Positions 46,525 through 55,397 of a stretch of 64,000 nucleotides of DNA are shown here, piece by piece. Each line of letters opens with the position of its first letter. The first letter of the stretch is position 1. Source of the stretch: Ramlibacter paludis (GTDB lineage Bacteria > Pseudomonadota > Gammaproteobacteria > Burkholderiales > Burkholderiaceae_C); the NCBI RefSeq assembly GCF_022012305.1, contig NZ_JAKLTM010000001.1, forward strand, positions 868,001 to 932,000, read 5' to 3'. A program made the translations under genes and the position numbers. The notes beneath the pieces were generated by a model. It was not told where the DNA came from and ran no database searches. It was given only the letters and a program-made list of their open reading frames with translations.

Positions 46525-47406
46525 TTGCCGACCAGTGCGCTCGCGCTGGTGCTGCTGGCCGGCCTGATCCACGCCAGCTGGAACATCGCCGCCAAGAAGG
46601 CCGGCGGCGACGTCCGCTTCGCCGCCTTCACCACCGCCATCATCTGCGTCGTCTATGCCCCGCTGGGCCTCTGGCTGGCGTGGACCCAGGCTGCTGGCTG
46701 GGGCTGGCGCGAATGGGGCCTGCTGGCCGGGAGCTCCCTGCTGCACACCGGTTATTACCTGCTCTTGCTGCGGGGCTACCGCAAGGCCGACCTGACGGTG
46801 GTGTATCCGCTGGCGCGCGGCTCCGGCCCGCTGCTGTCGTCGATGGCGGCCGTGCTGCTGCTGGGCGAGCAGCTTTCGGCGCTCGGCGCCTTCGGCATCG
46901 CCGGCGTGGTGGGCGGCGTGTTCCTCATCGCCGGCGGGCCCGCGCTCTGGCGTGCCAGCCACGATCCCGCGGCGCGCGCGCGCGTGCACAAGGGCATGGT
47001 CTATGGCGTGGCCAGCGGCGCCTTCATTGCCGCCTATACGCTGGTCGACGGGTATGCCGTCAAGGTGCTGCTGCTCTCGCCCATCCTGGTCGACTACGTC
47101 GGTTCGCTGCTGCGGCTGGTGGTGGTCGCGCCCGCCGCGCTGCGCGACGTGGCCGAGGCGAAGGCGCTATGGCGACTGCAATGGAAGTACGCGCTGTTCG
47201 TCGGCATGATCAGTCCCGTCTCGTATGTCCTGGTGCTCTACGCGATGCAGACGGCGCCGGTTTCGCACGTGGCGCCTGCGCGCGAGGTGTCGATGCTGTT
47301 CGCGGCGCTGATCGGCGGGCAGCTGCTGGGCGAGGGCGACCGCTGGCTGCGCCTGCTGGGCGCCGCATTCATTGCAGCCGGCGTGATGGCCCTGGCCGTC
47401 GGATGA
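46525..47406 (+). CDS. EamA/DMT-family transporter
   Basis: 293 residues with ten predicted membrane segments in two EamA halves (LIHASWNIAAKKAGGD, PLARGSGPLLSSM in the first; PVSHVAPAREVSMLFAALIGG in the second). The start is TTG 46525, one base after the BLUF stop. Family members export amino acids, metabolites or sugars; substrate unknown. Operon: folE, BLUF, EamA, DUF429. Confidence 0.88.
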   Translation: MPTSALALVLLAGLIHASWNIAAKKAGGDVRFAAFTTAIICVVYAPLGLWLAWTQAAGWGWREWGLLAGSSLLHTGYYLLLLRGYRKADLTVVYPLARGSGPLLSSMAAVLLLGEQLSALGAFGIAGVVGGVFLIAGGPALWRASHDPAARARVHKGMVYGVASGAFIAAYTLVDGYAVKVLLLSPILVDYVGSLLRLVVVAPAALRDVAEAKALWRLQWKYALFVGMISPVSYVLVLYAMQTAPVSHVAPAREVSMLFAALIGGQLLGEGDRWLRLLGAAFIAAGVMALAVG

Positions 47407-47410
47407 AGCG

Positions 47411-48223
47411 ATGACGCTGCTGCTCGGTTGCGATTTCTCCAGCGCGCCCACGCGGCGCAAGCCCATCGTGCTGGCGCTGGGCACCGCCGCGGGTGGCCGT
47501 GTGCAACTCACGCGCCTGGAAAAGCTGGAGACGCTCGCTGCCTTTGCCGACTGGTTGAAGCAGCCGCAAGCGTGGATCGGCGGCTTCGATTTCCCCTTCG
47601 GCCTGCCGCGGCCGCTGGTGGAGGAACTGGGCTGGCCCACGACCTGGCGCGAATGCATGGCGCACTATGCCTCGCTCACGCGGCCGCAGATCCGCGAGAC
47701 CTTTGCCGCCTACTGCGCGGCGCGGCCCGCCGGCGCCAAGTTCGCGCATCGCAAGTTCGACAAGCTGGCGGGCTCCAGCCCGTCGATGAAGTGGGTCAAT
47801 CCACCGGTGGCCTACATGCTGCACGCGGCCTTGCCCTTGCTGCTGGAGGCCGGCGTCGATTTGCCCGGCCTGCATGCCGGTGATCCGCAGCGGGTGGCGC
47901 TCGAAGCCTATCCCGGCCTGCTGGCGCGCGAGCTCGTGGGCCGCCGCAGCTACAAGAGCGACGACAAGGCGAAGCAGGACGCCGACCGCCTGATCGCGCG
48001 CAAGGACCTGCTGAACGCGCTGGAGCAGGGGCGCACGCGCCTGGGCCTGCGCCTGAAGCTCACGCATGCGCAGCACGACGCGCTGGTCGCGGACGCCAGC
48101 GGCGACAGCCTCGATGCCGTGCTCTGCCTGGTGCAGGCGGCCTGGGCCGCACGACAAGGCGCTCCGCACTACGGCCTGCCGCCGGACCTGGACCCGCTCG
48201 AGGGCTGGATCGTCAGCGCCTGA
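47411..48223 (+). CDS. DUF429 protein (RNase H-like fold)
   Basis: 270 residues beginning with the acidic RNase-H-like strand LLGCDFSSAPTRRKPIVLA and containing GGFDFPFGLPR and DSLDAVLCLVQAAW, with acidic residues at the positions of a metal site. This is the DUF429 family, predicted nuclease-like but untested. Four bases after the EamA gene; the next gene follows after 46 bases. Confidence 0.83.
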   Translation: MTLLLGCDFSSAPTRRKPIVLALGTAAGGRVQLTRLEKLETLAAFADWLKQPQAWIGGFDFPFGLPRPLVEELGWPTTWRECMAHYASLTRPQIRETFAAYCAARPAGAKFAHRKFDKLAGSSPSMKWVNPPVAYMLHAALPLLLEAGVDLPGLHAGDPQRVALEAYPGLLARELVGRRSYKSDDKAKQDADRLIARKDLLNALEQGRTRLGLRLKLTHAQHDALVADASGDSLDAVLCLVQAAWAARQGAPHYGLPPDLDPLEGWIVSA

Positions 48224-48269
48224 GCTGCAATCGGCCCCGCGGCGGCCGCGTTTGCGGTACCGTGGCCGC

Positions 48270-49343
48270 ATGAGCACCGACGTTCGCAAAGGCCAGGCTC
48301 CGGCCACCCACACGCGCGAGGAATTCGGCAAGCGCTTCCGCGTTCGCTTCTTCGATCCCGCCTTCCAGCCCGAGCAGGAGGCCATCGCCCGGCTGGAGGA
48401 AATTGCCTGGCAGGCCTATGACGGCGGCCGCAAGGCGCCGGTGACGCGCAAGGCCGGCCCGGGGTTCGAAGACCCTGGCTACGACCTGTCGGTGGAGTGG
48501 TACGAGGCCAGCCGCAAGCTGCAGGAGGCCCAGCGCCGCTGGAGCGATGCGAAGACGCCATCGCAGGTCCTCGTCGTCTGCTGTTCCCCGCGCAACGACG
48601 GCACCTGCCCGGGCGAGGTCTCCAAGACTTGGCGGCTCGCGAAGATCGCGCAGGAGGAGCTGGAGGCCGGCGGCATGCAGGTCGACTTCCTCGACCTGAG
48701 CCTGCTCACCTCCGACTACGATCTCCACATCCATCCTTGCAAGGGCTGCGTGTCGACGGCGATGCCTTTGTGCCACTGGCCGTGCAGCTGCTACCCGAAC
48801 CACGCCACCAACCAGGTGAACGACTGGATGAACGCGATCTACGAGAAGTGGGTCTCGGCGCATGGCGTGCTGCTGGTCACGCCCACGCACTGGTACCAGG
48901 TGACCAGTCCGCTGAAGCTGATGATGGACCGCCTCGTCTGCGCCGACGGCGGCAACCCCGATCCGACCCGCACGCAGGGCAAGGATGCCGCCAAGGCCAA
49001 GGAGATCGAGCTGGCCGGCTGGGACTACCCCAAGCACCTCGCCGGCCGCACCTATGGCGTGGTCGTGCATGGCGACGTCGCCGGCATCGAAGGGACGCGC
49101 CGCGCCCTGTGCGACTGGATGGACTGGATGGGCCTCGTCGACGCCGGTTCGCAGGCGCGGCTGGATCGCTACGTCGGCTACTACGAGCCCTACGCGACGA
49201 GCCACCAAGCGCTGGACGAGGACCGCGATGTGCAGGAGGAGACGCGCAACGTGGCGCGGGCCCTGACGAACGCCGTGGGCGAACTGCGCGCCGGCAAGCT
49301 CAGCGCGCCCGGCAAGAACCTGCAGCCGCCGCGCCCGAAGTGA
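48270..49343 (+). CDS. flavodoxin-like NAD(P)H-dependent oxidoreductase with N-terminal extension
   Basis: 357 residues. About 95 N-terminal residues are extra; the flavodoxin/FMN-reductase fold then begins SQVLVVCCSPRNDGTCPGEVSKT (as phosphate loop, shown in part) and has VLLVTPTHWYQVTSPLKLMM for the flavin ring. A cysteine-rich segment, HIHPCKGCVSTAMPLCHW then CSCYPNHA, gives six cysteines within about 30 residues, as in iron-sulfur flavoproteins (Isf), where a cluster sits near FMN. Its stop directly abuts the convergent SulP stop. Confidence 0.82.
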   Translation: MSTDVRKGQAPATHTREEFGKRFRVRFFDPAFQPEQEAIARLEEIAWQAYDGGRKAPVTRKAGPGFEDPGYDLSVEWYEASRKLQEAQRRWSDAKTPSQVLVVCCSPRNDGTCPGEVSKTWRLAKIAQEELEAGGMQVDFLDLSLLTSDYDLHIHPCKGCVSTAMPLCHWPCSCYPNHATNQVNDWMNAIYEKWVSAHGVLLVTPTHWYQVTSPLKLMMDRLVCADGGNPDPTRTQGKDAAKAKEIELAGWDYPKHLAGRTYGVVVHGDVAGIEGTRRALCDWMDWMGLVDAGSQARLDRYVGYYEPYATSHQALDEDRDVQEETRNVARALTNAVGELRAGKLSAPGKNLQPPRPK

Positions 49344-50996
49344 TCAGGCGCTCAGCCGCCCGAATGCCAGCAGCGCCTCGGTATCCGTGCGGTACATCTT
49401 CAGCAACGGCCCTTCGGTGAGGACGCCGGCCTTCTGCAGCACCCGCTCCACCGGCAGCTTGATCCCGCTGATGTGCAGCGTGATGCCCTTGTCTGCCAGC
49501 GTCTTGCGCAGCTGCCCGAACATCTCCACGCCGGTCGCGTCGACGCGGTTGATCGGCTGCGCGAACAGGCAGACATGCCGCACGTCCGGATGCGCCGCCA
49601 GGTGTTCGACGATCGCGCGCTCCATGGCGGTGGCCGAGGCGAAGTCCAGCTCCGCGTCCATGCGCAGCGCATAGATGCCCGAGGCGAGCGGCGGCAATTG
49701 CCACAGGTGGCGGTCGCGCAGGCTGCCGTCCGGGTGCAGGCCGACTTCGATGATGCGCGGATGCAGCCGCAGGTAGAGGAAGTGCGCCAGGCCGATCAGC
49801 ACGCCGGTCAGCACGCCCCAGTAGATGCGCGGCGCCGACAGGATCGTGACCGTGAAAGTCGCCAGCGCCGTCAGCGCCTCCACCCGGTCGATCTGCCACA
49901 GCGCCAGCAGGATGCGCGGCTTGAACAGGCTGGACACGGCCGCCACCACCACCGCCGACAGCACGGCCTTCGGCACGTGCGACAGCGCCGGCGTGAAGAA
50001 CAGCAGCACCAGCAGCACGAAGCCGGTGGCGACGACCGTGGCCCAGCCCGTGCGCGCGCCGGAGTAGAGCGTAAGCGCCGAGCGCGAGAAGGAAGTGCTG
50101 GTCGCGAACGAACCCGAGAGGGCCGACACCACCTTGCCGACGCCCTGGCCCACCAGGTCCTGGCTGGCGTCCCAGCGCTTGCCATCCTTCTGGCTTTCGA
50201 TCTTGGCGCTGGAGGCCATTTCCAGCGAGCTCACCAGCGTGAGCACCAGCGCGGGCGCGAGCAGCGTGGAGAACTGCTCCCAGCCGGGCCAGGCGGGCCA
50301 GTAAAGCTGCGGCAAGCCGCTGGGCAAGGGCCCGACGACCGCGCCATGGGCGGAGTAGCCGGTGAAGTACGCGATGGCACCGGCCGCCGCCAGCGCGACC
50401 AGCATGATCGGAAACCTGGGGACGTAGCGTTTGGCCAGGATGAACAGGGCGAGGCTCACCACGCCGTAGGCGAGTGCCTGGTGGTCGATCTTCGGCGAGT
50501 GCAGCAATTCCGCCAGCGGGCCGTCGAGCCCGAGCAGGGCCGGCAGCTGCGAGGCGATGATCAGCAGGGCCGCTGCCTGGCTGAATCCCGCCAGCACCGG
50601 CGAGCTCACCAGGTTCAGCACCCAGGCGGCGCGCAGGCCACCCACCATTAATTGCAATCCTCCCGACAGCAACGCCAGCCATACGGCCAGCGCCACCCAG
50701 CTCGCGCTGCCGGGCGTCGCCATGCCGATCAGCGACGCGCCGACCAGCACGCTGGACAAGGCCGAAGGGCCGACCGACAGCCGGGTCGACGCGCTGAACA
50801 GCACGGCCGCCAGCATCGGCAGGAAGGTCGCATAGAGCCCGGCCACCAGCGGCATGCCGGCGAGGCCGGCGTAGGCGACCGATTGCGGAATCATCACCAC
50901 CGCGACGGTGAGGGCGGCCGTGGCCTCGCCGCGCAGCAGCTGCGTGCTCGGGCGGGGCCAGTCCAGGAAAGGGAACCAGCGGGACAGTCGGGACAT
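49344..50996 (-). CDS. SulP-family anion transporter with STAS domain
   Basis: 550 residues. Sulphate-transporter core of about 12 membrane segments (AVVMIPQSVAYAGLAGMPLVAG, GLYATFLPM, SSLEMASSAKIESQKDG) followed by a C-terminal STAS domain (about 435-550; HVCLFAQPINRVDATGVEMFGQL). SulP proteins move sulfate, bicarbonate or dicarboxylates. ATG 50996 is chosen over TTG 51005. It is 34 bases downstream of the sulfatase on the same strand, which favours sulfate as substrate. Confidence 0.9.
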   Translation of the reverse strand: MSRLSRWFPFLDWPRPSTQLLRGEATAALTVAVVMIPQSVAYAGLAGMPLVAGLYATFLPMLAAVLFSASTRLSVGPSALSSVLVGASLIGMATPGSASWVALAVWLALLSGGLQLMVGGLRAAWVLNLVSSPVLAGFSQAAALLIIASQLPALLGLDGPLAELLHSPKIDHQALAYGVVSLALFILAKRYVPRFPIMLVALAAAGAIAYFTGYSAHGAVVGPLPSGLPQLYWPAWPGWEQFSTLLAPALVLTLVSSLEMASSAKIESQKDGKRWDASQDLVGQGVGKVVSALSGSFATSTSFSRSALTLYSGARTGWATVVATGFVLLVLLFFTPALSHVPKAVLSAVVVAAVSSLFKPRILLALWQIDRVEALTALATFTVTILSAPRIYWGVLTGVLIGLAHFLYLRLHPRIIEVGLHPDGSLRDRHLWQLPPLASGIYALRMDAELDFASATAMERAIVEHLAAHPDVRHVCLFAQPINRVDATGVEMFGQLRKTLADKGITLHISGIKLPVERVLQKAGVLTEGPLLKMYRTDTEALLAFGRLSA

Positions 50997-51030
50997 CGGG
51001 CTCAAGTATGCCCGGGACCGAAAGCGTGCC

Positions 51031-52359
51031 TCATCGTTGCGGCATGTCCTTGACCGAGTAACCCAGGCTCACCGTTGCATCGGGCGGGATGGCCGGCATG
51101 GTCTCGTTCCAGCTCTCCCAGGCTTCGCGCATGGCGGCCAGCCGCGCCGGATCGCGGCCGGCCAGGTTGGCGCGCTCGCGTTCGTCGGCCGGGATGTTGA
51201 ACAGGTAGTCGTGCCCGTCCACGCGCAGGTACTTCCAGTCGCCGTCGCGCAGCGCCCGCTGGCCCCGGTGGTTCATGCGCCAGTGCAGCGGCCGCGCGAA
51301 GGCCTGGCGCGCATCCCGCAGCACCGGCAGCAGCGACACGCCATCGAGCGGATAGGCGGCGTCCGCCGTCGCGCCGCCGGCCTCCAGCATCGTTGTGCTC
51401 CAGTCCATCGTCATGCACTGCTGCGCGCTCACGCCGCCCGGCTGGATCACCGCCGGCCAGTGCGCGATCCAGGGCACGCGGATGCCGCCTTCGGTGAGGT
51501 CCATCTTGCCGCCCACCAGCGGCCAGTTGTCGGAGAAGCGCTCGCCGCCGTTGTCGCTGGTGAAGACCACCAGCGTGTCGCGCTCGATGCCGTGCTTGCG
51601 CAGGGCATCCATCACCCAGCCTATGCCTTCGTCCATGTGGTGGATCATGCGGCGGTAGGTGTGGATGTCGCCGCCATGCAGGTGGAACAGGTTGGTCTTC
51701 ACCTCCTGCGCCAGCGCTTCGTCGTCGCGCGTCTCCCAGGGCCAGTGCGGGGCGGTGTAGTGCAGGCTGAGGAAGAAGGGCGAGGACTTGTCCTGTGCCA
51801 CGCGGTCGATGTAATCAACGGCGCGGTGCGAGATCAGGTCCGTGAGATAGCCTTCCTCCTGCTTTTCCTCCTCGCCGAACCACAGGTCGTGCTGCCCGTT
51901 CGAGCTGCAATGGCTGAAGTAGTCCACGCCGCCCGACATCGGGCCGAAGAATTCGTCGTAGCCGGAGCGCAGCGGCCCGAAGGCCGGCGGGTAGCCGAGG
52001 TGCCACTTGCCGATCAAAGCCGTGCGGTAGCCCGCATCGCGCAGCAGCGAGGGCAGGGTGGGGTGCTCCACCGGCAACCCCAGCGTGGTGCTGCCGCGGC
52101 TCTTGCTGTTGATCGGCTCTTCGGCCGCGCCGCGCAGCCGGTACTGGTAGCGCGCGGTCATCAGCGCGAAGCGCGTGGGCGAGCACACCGGCGAGTTGGA
52201 ATAGCCCTGCGTGAAGCGGACGCCTTGCGCGGCCAGGCCGTCGAGCACCGGCGAGACCTTGCCGAAGTGCGCGTCGCGCCCGCCGTAGCACCCGAGGTCC
52301 GCGAAGCCGAGGTCGTCGGCAACGATGAAGATGATGTTGGGACGTTGCGCGGCCATCAT
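51031..52359 (-). CDS. type I sulfatase (formylglycine type), cytoplasmic
   Basis: 442 residues. The modification motif CSPTR at 59-63 (Cys59, the residue oxidised to formylglycine), metal-binding Asp15/Asp16 (VADDLG), GKWHLG and SDNGG are all intact. There is no signal peptide, so unless exported folded it acts in the cytoplasm. The substrate class is not clear: the fold is that of aryl- and alkyl-sulfatases. Overlaps the Bug1 stop by four bases (ATGA). No formylglycine-generating enzyme or anSME is encoded here. Confidence 0.93.
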   Translation of the reverse strand: MMAAQRPNIIFIVADDLGFADLGCYGGRDAHFGKVSPVLDGLAAQGVRFTQGYSNSPVCSPTRFALMTARYQYRLRGAAEEPINSKSRGSTTLGLPVEHPTLPSLLRDAGYRTALIGKWHLGYPPAFGPLRSGYDEFFGPMSGGVDYFSHCSSNGQHDLWFGEEEKQEEGYLTDLISHRAVDYIDRVAQDKSSPFFLSLHYTAPHWPWETRDDEALAQEVKTNLFHLHGGDIHTYRRMIHHMDEGIGWVMDALRKHGIERDTLVVFTSDNGGERFSDNWPLVGGKMDLTEGGIRVPWIAHWPAVIQPGGVSAQQCMTMDWSTTMLEAGGATADAAYPLDGVSLLPVLRDARQAFARPLHWRMNHRGQRALRDGDWKYLRVDGHDYLFNIPADERERANLAGRDPARLAAMREAWESWNETMPAIPPDATVSLGYSVKDMPQR

Positions 52360-53309
52360 TCCACCTTCATGCCCGTGGCGCGGATCACCTTGCCGTAGCG
52401 GTCGCTCAGGTCCGCCAGCCGCTTGCCCGCGGCGGCGCCGGTGAGGCCTTCGTAATGCAGGTCGAGGCCGTCGAGCCGCGCGCGCACGTCCTGCCGCGCC
52501 AGCGCGTCCGCCACCGCCTTGGTGATCGCCTGCACGACGGGTTCCGGCGTCGCGGCCGGCACCATCGCGACGTACAGCACTTCCTGCTCCAGCTGCGGCA
52601 GGCCGGCCTCGGCCACGGTCGGCACCTCGGGCGCGAGCTGCGAGCGCTTGCGGCTGGTGACGGCCAGCGCGGTGATCTTGCCGGCCTTCACGTGCGGCAG
52701 CATCCCGGGCGTGGCCAGCACGCCGGCGTCGACTTCTCCGGCCAGCACCGCGGTCACCGCGGGCGTGTTGCCCTTGTAAGGCACGTGCGTGATCTTCATG
52801 CCGGTGGCTTCGGTGAACATCTCCGCGGCCAGGTGGCCGGGGCTGCCGCTGCCGGCGGAGCTGAAGGAAACGCCCTTCGTCTTGCCCGCGGCCACCAGGT
52901 CGTTCAGCGTCTTGAACCCCCGGGCCGGATGGGCGCCGACCAGCAAGCCGGAGGACGCCAGCACCATCAGCGGCTTGAAGTCCGCCGTCTTGAAGGGCAT
53001 GCCCTTGTAGATGTGCGGGTTGACCGTGAACACGGTGTCGATCGAGAACAGCAGCGTGTGGCCGTCGGCGGGCGACTTGGCCACCTGGTCGCTGCCGATG
53101 TTGCCCGCCGCGCCCGGCTTGTTCTCCACGATGAAAGGCTGGTTGAACTGCTTCTGCAGCACGTCGGCGACCGAGCGCGCGATCATGTCCGAGGGCCCGC
53201 CCGGCGGGAAGCTGTTGACGATCTTCACCGGCTTGGTGGGCCAGGCGTTCTGCGCGAACGCGGTGGCGAAGGATGCGGCAAGCAGGGCAGCGACGGCGAG
53301 GCGTTTCAT
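52356..53309 (-). CDS. Bug-family periplasmic solute receptor 1
   Basis: 317 residues from ATG 53309 with a signal peptide ending AFAQ. Family blocks: WPTKPVKIVNSFPPGGPSD, VENKPGAAGNIGSDQVAKS and VPYKGNTPAVTAVLAGEVDAG. Bug (tripartite tricarboxylate) receptors bind carboxylates, amino acids or aromatic acids in the periplasm; they need TctA/TctB partners, which are not in the window. Coupled to the sulfatase and eight bases after the second receptor. Confidence 0.92.
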   Translation of the reverse strand: MKRLAVAALLAASFATAFAQNAWPTKPVKIVNSFPPGGPSDMIARSVADVLQKQFNQPFIVENKPGAAGNIGSDQVAKSPADGHTLLFSIDTVFTVNPHIYKGMPFKTADFKPLMVLASSGLLVGAHPARGFKTLNDLVAAGKTKGVSFSSAGSGSPGHLAAEMFTEATGMKITHVPYKGNTPAVTAVLAGEVDAGVLATPGMLPHVKAGKITALAVTSRKRSQLAPEVPTVAEAGLPQLEQEVLYVAMVPAATPEPVVQAITKAVADALARQDVRARLDGLDLHYEGLTGAAAGKRLADLSDRYGKVIRATGMKVE

Positions 53310-53317
53310 GGCGGGTC

Positions 53318-54268
53318 TCAAGGTTGGTAGCCGGACTTCTGGACGACGGGCCCCCACTGCGCGCGGTAGGCCTTCAGCATGGCGGCGGTCTGCGCCTGCG
53401 TGGAAACGACGGGCGTCATCTTGGCGTCGGCGAACTTGCGCTGCGTGTCGGGGTCGCGCATCACCTCACGGATCGCTTCCGCATACTGCTGCACTTTCGC
53501 GGGCGGCATCGTCGCGGGCGCGAAGAAGGCGTTGAAGCCGGTGGCGACGAGATCCAGTCCCGCTTCCTTGAAGGTCGGCACGTTCGGCGCGGCCGGCGAG
53601 CGCTTCGCGCCCGAGCCCGCCAGGATCCTCAGCTTGCCCGCCTCGTGCTGCGGAATCAGGCCGTCGAGCGTGTCCAAAGCCACCGGCACCTGGCCGCCGA
53701 GCAGGTCGGCCAGCAGCGGCCCCGAGCCGCGGTAGCCGATCACCTGCGCCTTCACGCCGGCCTTGTCGCCGGTCATGAGCGCGAAGAAGTGCGGCAGGCT
53801 GCCGGTGGCCGGGACGCCGAAGTTGGCCTGGTTCGGATTGGCGCGCAGCCAGGCGAGCAGGTGCGACAGCTCGCGCACCGGCACGGCGCTGGCCACGGCC
53901 AGGCCGAACTCGTAGTCGTTGACGTGCGAGACCGGCACGAAGTCGCGCTCGGCGTCGTAGCCGTTGTCCTTGAAGACCAGGGGCGCCACCACCATCACGG
54001 CGGGGTTGCCCACCATCAGCACGTTGTCGCCGGGTTTGGCGGCCTTGACCTGCTGCGCGGCGAGCCGGCCGCCGGCGCCGGTCTTGTTCTCCACGATCAC
54101 CGTGGTGCCCAGCTTCGCTTGCAGCTTCTCGCCGACGATGCGCGCGACCTTGTCGGTGGCGCCGCCCGGCGCATAGCCGACTACGATGCGCAACGGGTTG
54201 TCCTGCGCGTGCGCGATGGCGCCGGCCGTGGCCAGCAGCGCGGCCAGGAGGGCGGTCCTTCTTTTCAT
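53318..54268 (-). CDS. Bug-family periplasmic solute receptor 2
   Basis: 316 residues with signal peptide ending AHA. Blocks: NPLRIVVGYAPGGATDKVAR, VENKTGAGGRLAAQQVKAA and DLLGGQVPVALDTLDGLIPQHEAGKLR in part. It differs strongly from receptor 1, so it is not a recent duplicate and may bind a different ligand. First gene of the Bug-Bug-sulfatase-SulP unit; the start is divergent from marR across a palindrome. Confidence 0.92.
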   Translation of the reverse strand: MKRRTALLAALLATAGAIAHAQDNPLRIVVGYAPGGATDKVARIVGEKLQAKLGTTVIVENKTGAGGRLAAQQVKAAKPGDNVLMVGNPAVMVVAPLVFKDNGYDAERDFVPVSHVNDYEFGLAVASAVPVRELSHLLAWLRANPNQANFGVPATGSLPHFFALMTGDKAGVKAQVIGYRGSGPLLADLLGGQVPVALDTLDGLIPQHEAGKLRILAGSGAKRSPAAPNVPTFKEAGLDLVATGFNAFFAPATMPPAKVQQYAEAIREVMRDPDTQRKFADAKMTPVVSTQAQTAAMLKAYRAQWGPVVQKSGYQP

Positions 54269-54323
54269 GGGCTTGTCTCCAGCGGCCGCTTGCGGGCCTC
54301 CCCCGGACTGTATTGCGGCCACA

Positions 54324-54342
54324 ATTGATTGTTCAAATCAAT
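54324..54342. promoter_or_regulatory. 19-bp palindrome, candidate MarR operator
   Basis: ATTGATT (54324-54330), spacer GTTCA, AATCAAT (54336-54342): a perfect inverted repeat of 7+7 bases in the 94-base gap between marR and the receptor gene, in locally AT-rich sequence. This size and symmetry fit a MarR dimer site, and its position 20 bases before the marR ATG suits autoregulation and control of the divergent operon. Confidence 0.7.
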
Positions 54343-54362
54343 CATCGCCCGGACAAACACCC

Positions 54363-54887
54363 ATGCCGGCCACCCGCCTGCGCCAGCCCGCCGAGCTGGA
54401 CGACCTGCTGCTCTACAAGCTCAGCCGCCTGCTGTCCGTCGGCGGCAGCCTGGTGATCCGCCTGTGCGAGGGCCGCTTCGGCATCACCCGGCGCGAGTGG
54501 CGCGTGATCGCGCGGCTGGCGCGCGAGCCGGACCTGTTGTCTTCAAGCCTGGCCGAGCGCATCCAGCTGGACCGCGCGCGGACCTCGCGCGCCGTCACCT
54601 CGCTGGTGGCCAAGAAGCTGGTGAAACGCGAAACCGGCGCGGCGGACCGCCGCCAGGCGCGGCTGGCGCTCACGCCTTCGGGCATGGCGCTGTACCAGGA
54701 GCTGTTTCCGCTGGTCTGCGACATCAACCGCGGCCTGCTGGCGCCGCTGACGGCGCTGGAGGTGCAGCAGCTGGATGCCGGCCTGGCGGCGATGCAGCGC
54801 CGGGCCGATGCGATGGTGCAGGGCGCGGTGGAATTGCCGCGGGCCGACCGCAGGCGCGGCGGCCGGGCGCGGCTGGGCGTGGTCTGA
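54363..54887 (+). CDS. MarR-family transcriptional regulator
   Basis: 174 residues with the MarR winged helix: GITRREWRVIARLAREP, LAERIQLDRARTSRAVTSLV (recognition helix) and the wing DRRQARLALTPSG. An Arg-rich tail ends the protein. It is divergent from the Bug/sulfatase operon and is the likely local regulator, sensing a ligand related to the imported substrate. Its stop abuts the convergent thioredoxin-like stop. Confidence 0.93.
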   Translation: MPATRLRQPAELDDLLLYKLSRLLSVGGSLVIRLCEGRFGITRREWRVIARLAREPDLLSSSLAERIQLDRARTSRAVTSLVAKKLVKRETGAADRRQARLALTPSGMALYQELFPLVCDINRGLLAPLTALEVQQLDAGLAAMQRRADAMVQGAVELPRADRRRGGRARLGVV

Positions 54888-55346
54888 CTACTTGGCCGCG
54901 GGCGCGGTCACGCGGCTGAAGAAGCGGTAGATGCCGTCCTCGCCCATGTTGCGCGCATCGGCCAGTTCGCCCGACTTGGTGGCGTACACCACCTTGCCTT
55001 GCGGCGACAGCACGGCCACCGCGGGAATGCCCTTCTTCAGCGGCACGCCGTAGGCTTCGGCCAGGTCCACGTTCTTGTCCATCCGGCCGACGTCGACCTT
55101 GACCACGCGGAAGTTCTTCTGCATCAGCGGCACGCTGCTGCCGGTGTGCATGGCCGTGTCGAGCACACGGCAGTCGGGGCACCAGTTGGCGCCGAAGACG
55201 ACCAGCACGGGGGTGTTGGCCTGGGCGGCGGCGGCCAGCGCGGTGCGCACGGCCGCGTGGGCGTCGGCGGCTTCGTCGTAAGGACCGGTCGCCGCATGCA
55301 CGTGGGCCGCGGCAGCGAGGAGCAGGGTGGCAATCAGTCTTTGCAT
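54888..55346 (-). CDS. exported thioredoxin-like protein (CPDC)
   Basis: 152 residues with a signal peptide ending VHA (about residue 18). The active site NWCPDCR places Cys56 and Cys59, and GIPAVAVLSPQGK carries the cis-proline. CPDC is unusual next to the CGPC of thioredoxin and CPYC-type motifs, and suggests a periplasmic reductant or disulfide-handling role. No operon partner; convergent with marR, divergent from the helicase. Confidence 0.88.
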   Translation of the reverse strand: MQRLIATLLLAAAAHVHAATGPYDEAADAHAAVRTALAAAAQANTPVLVVFGANWCPDCRVLDTAMHTGSSVPLMQKNFRVVKVDVGRMDKNVDLAEAYGVPLKKGIPAVAVLSPQGKVVYATKSGELADARNMGEDGIYRFFSRVTAPAAK

Positions 55347-55397
55347 GCCGCCAGCCTACCACCCGCGCCCGGGGAATGCTGTGAAAATGGGCCGCCC

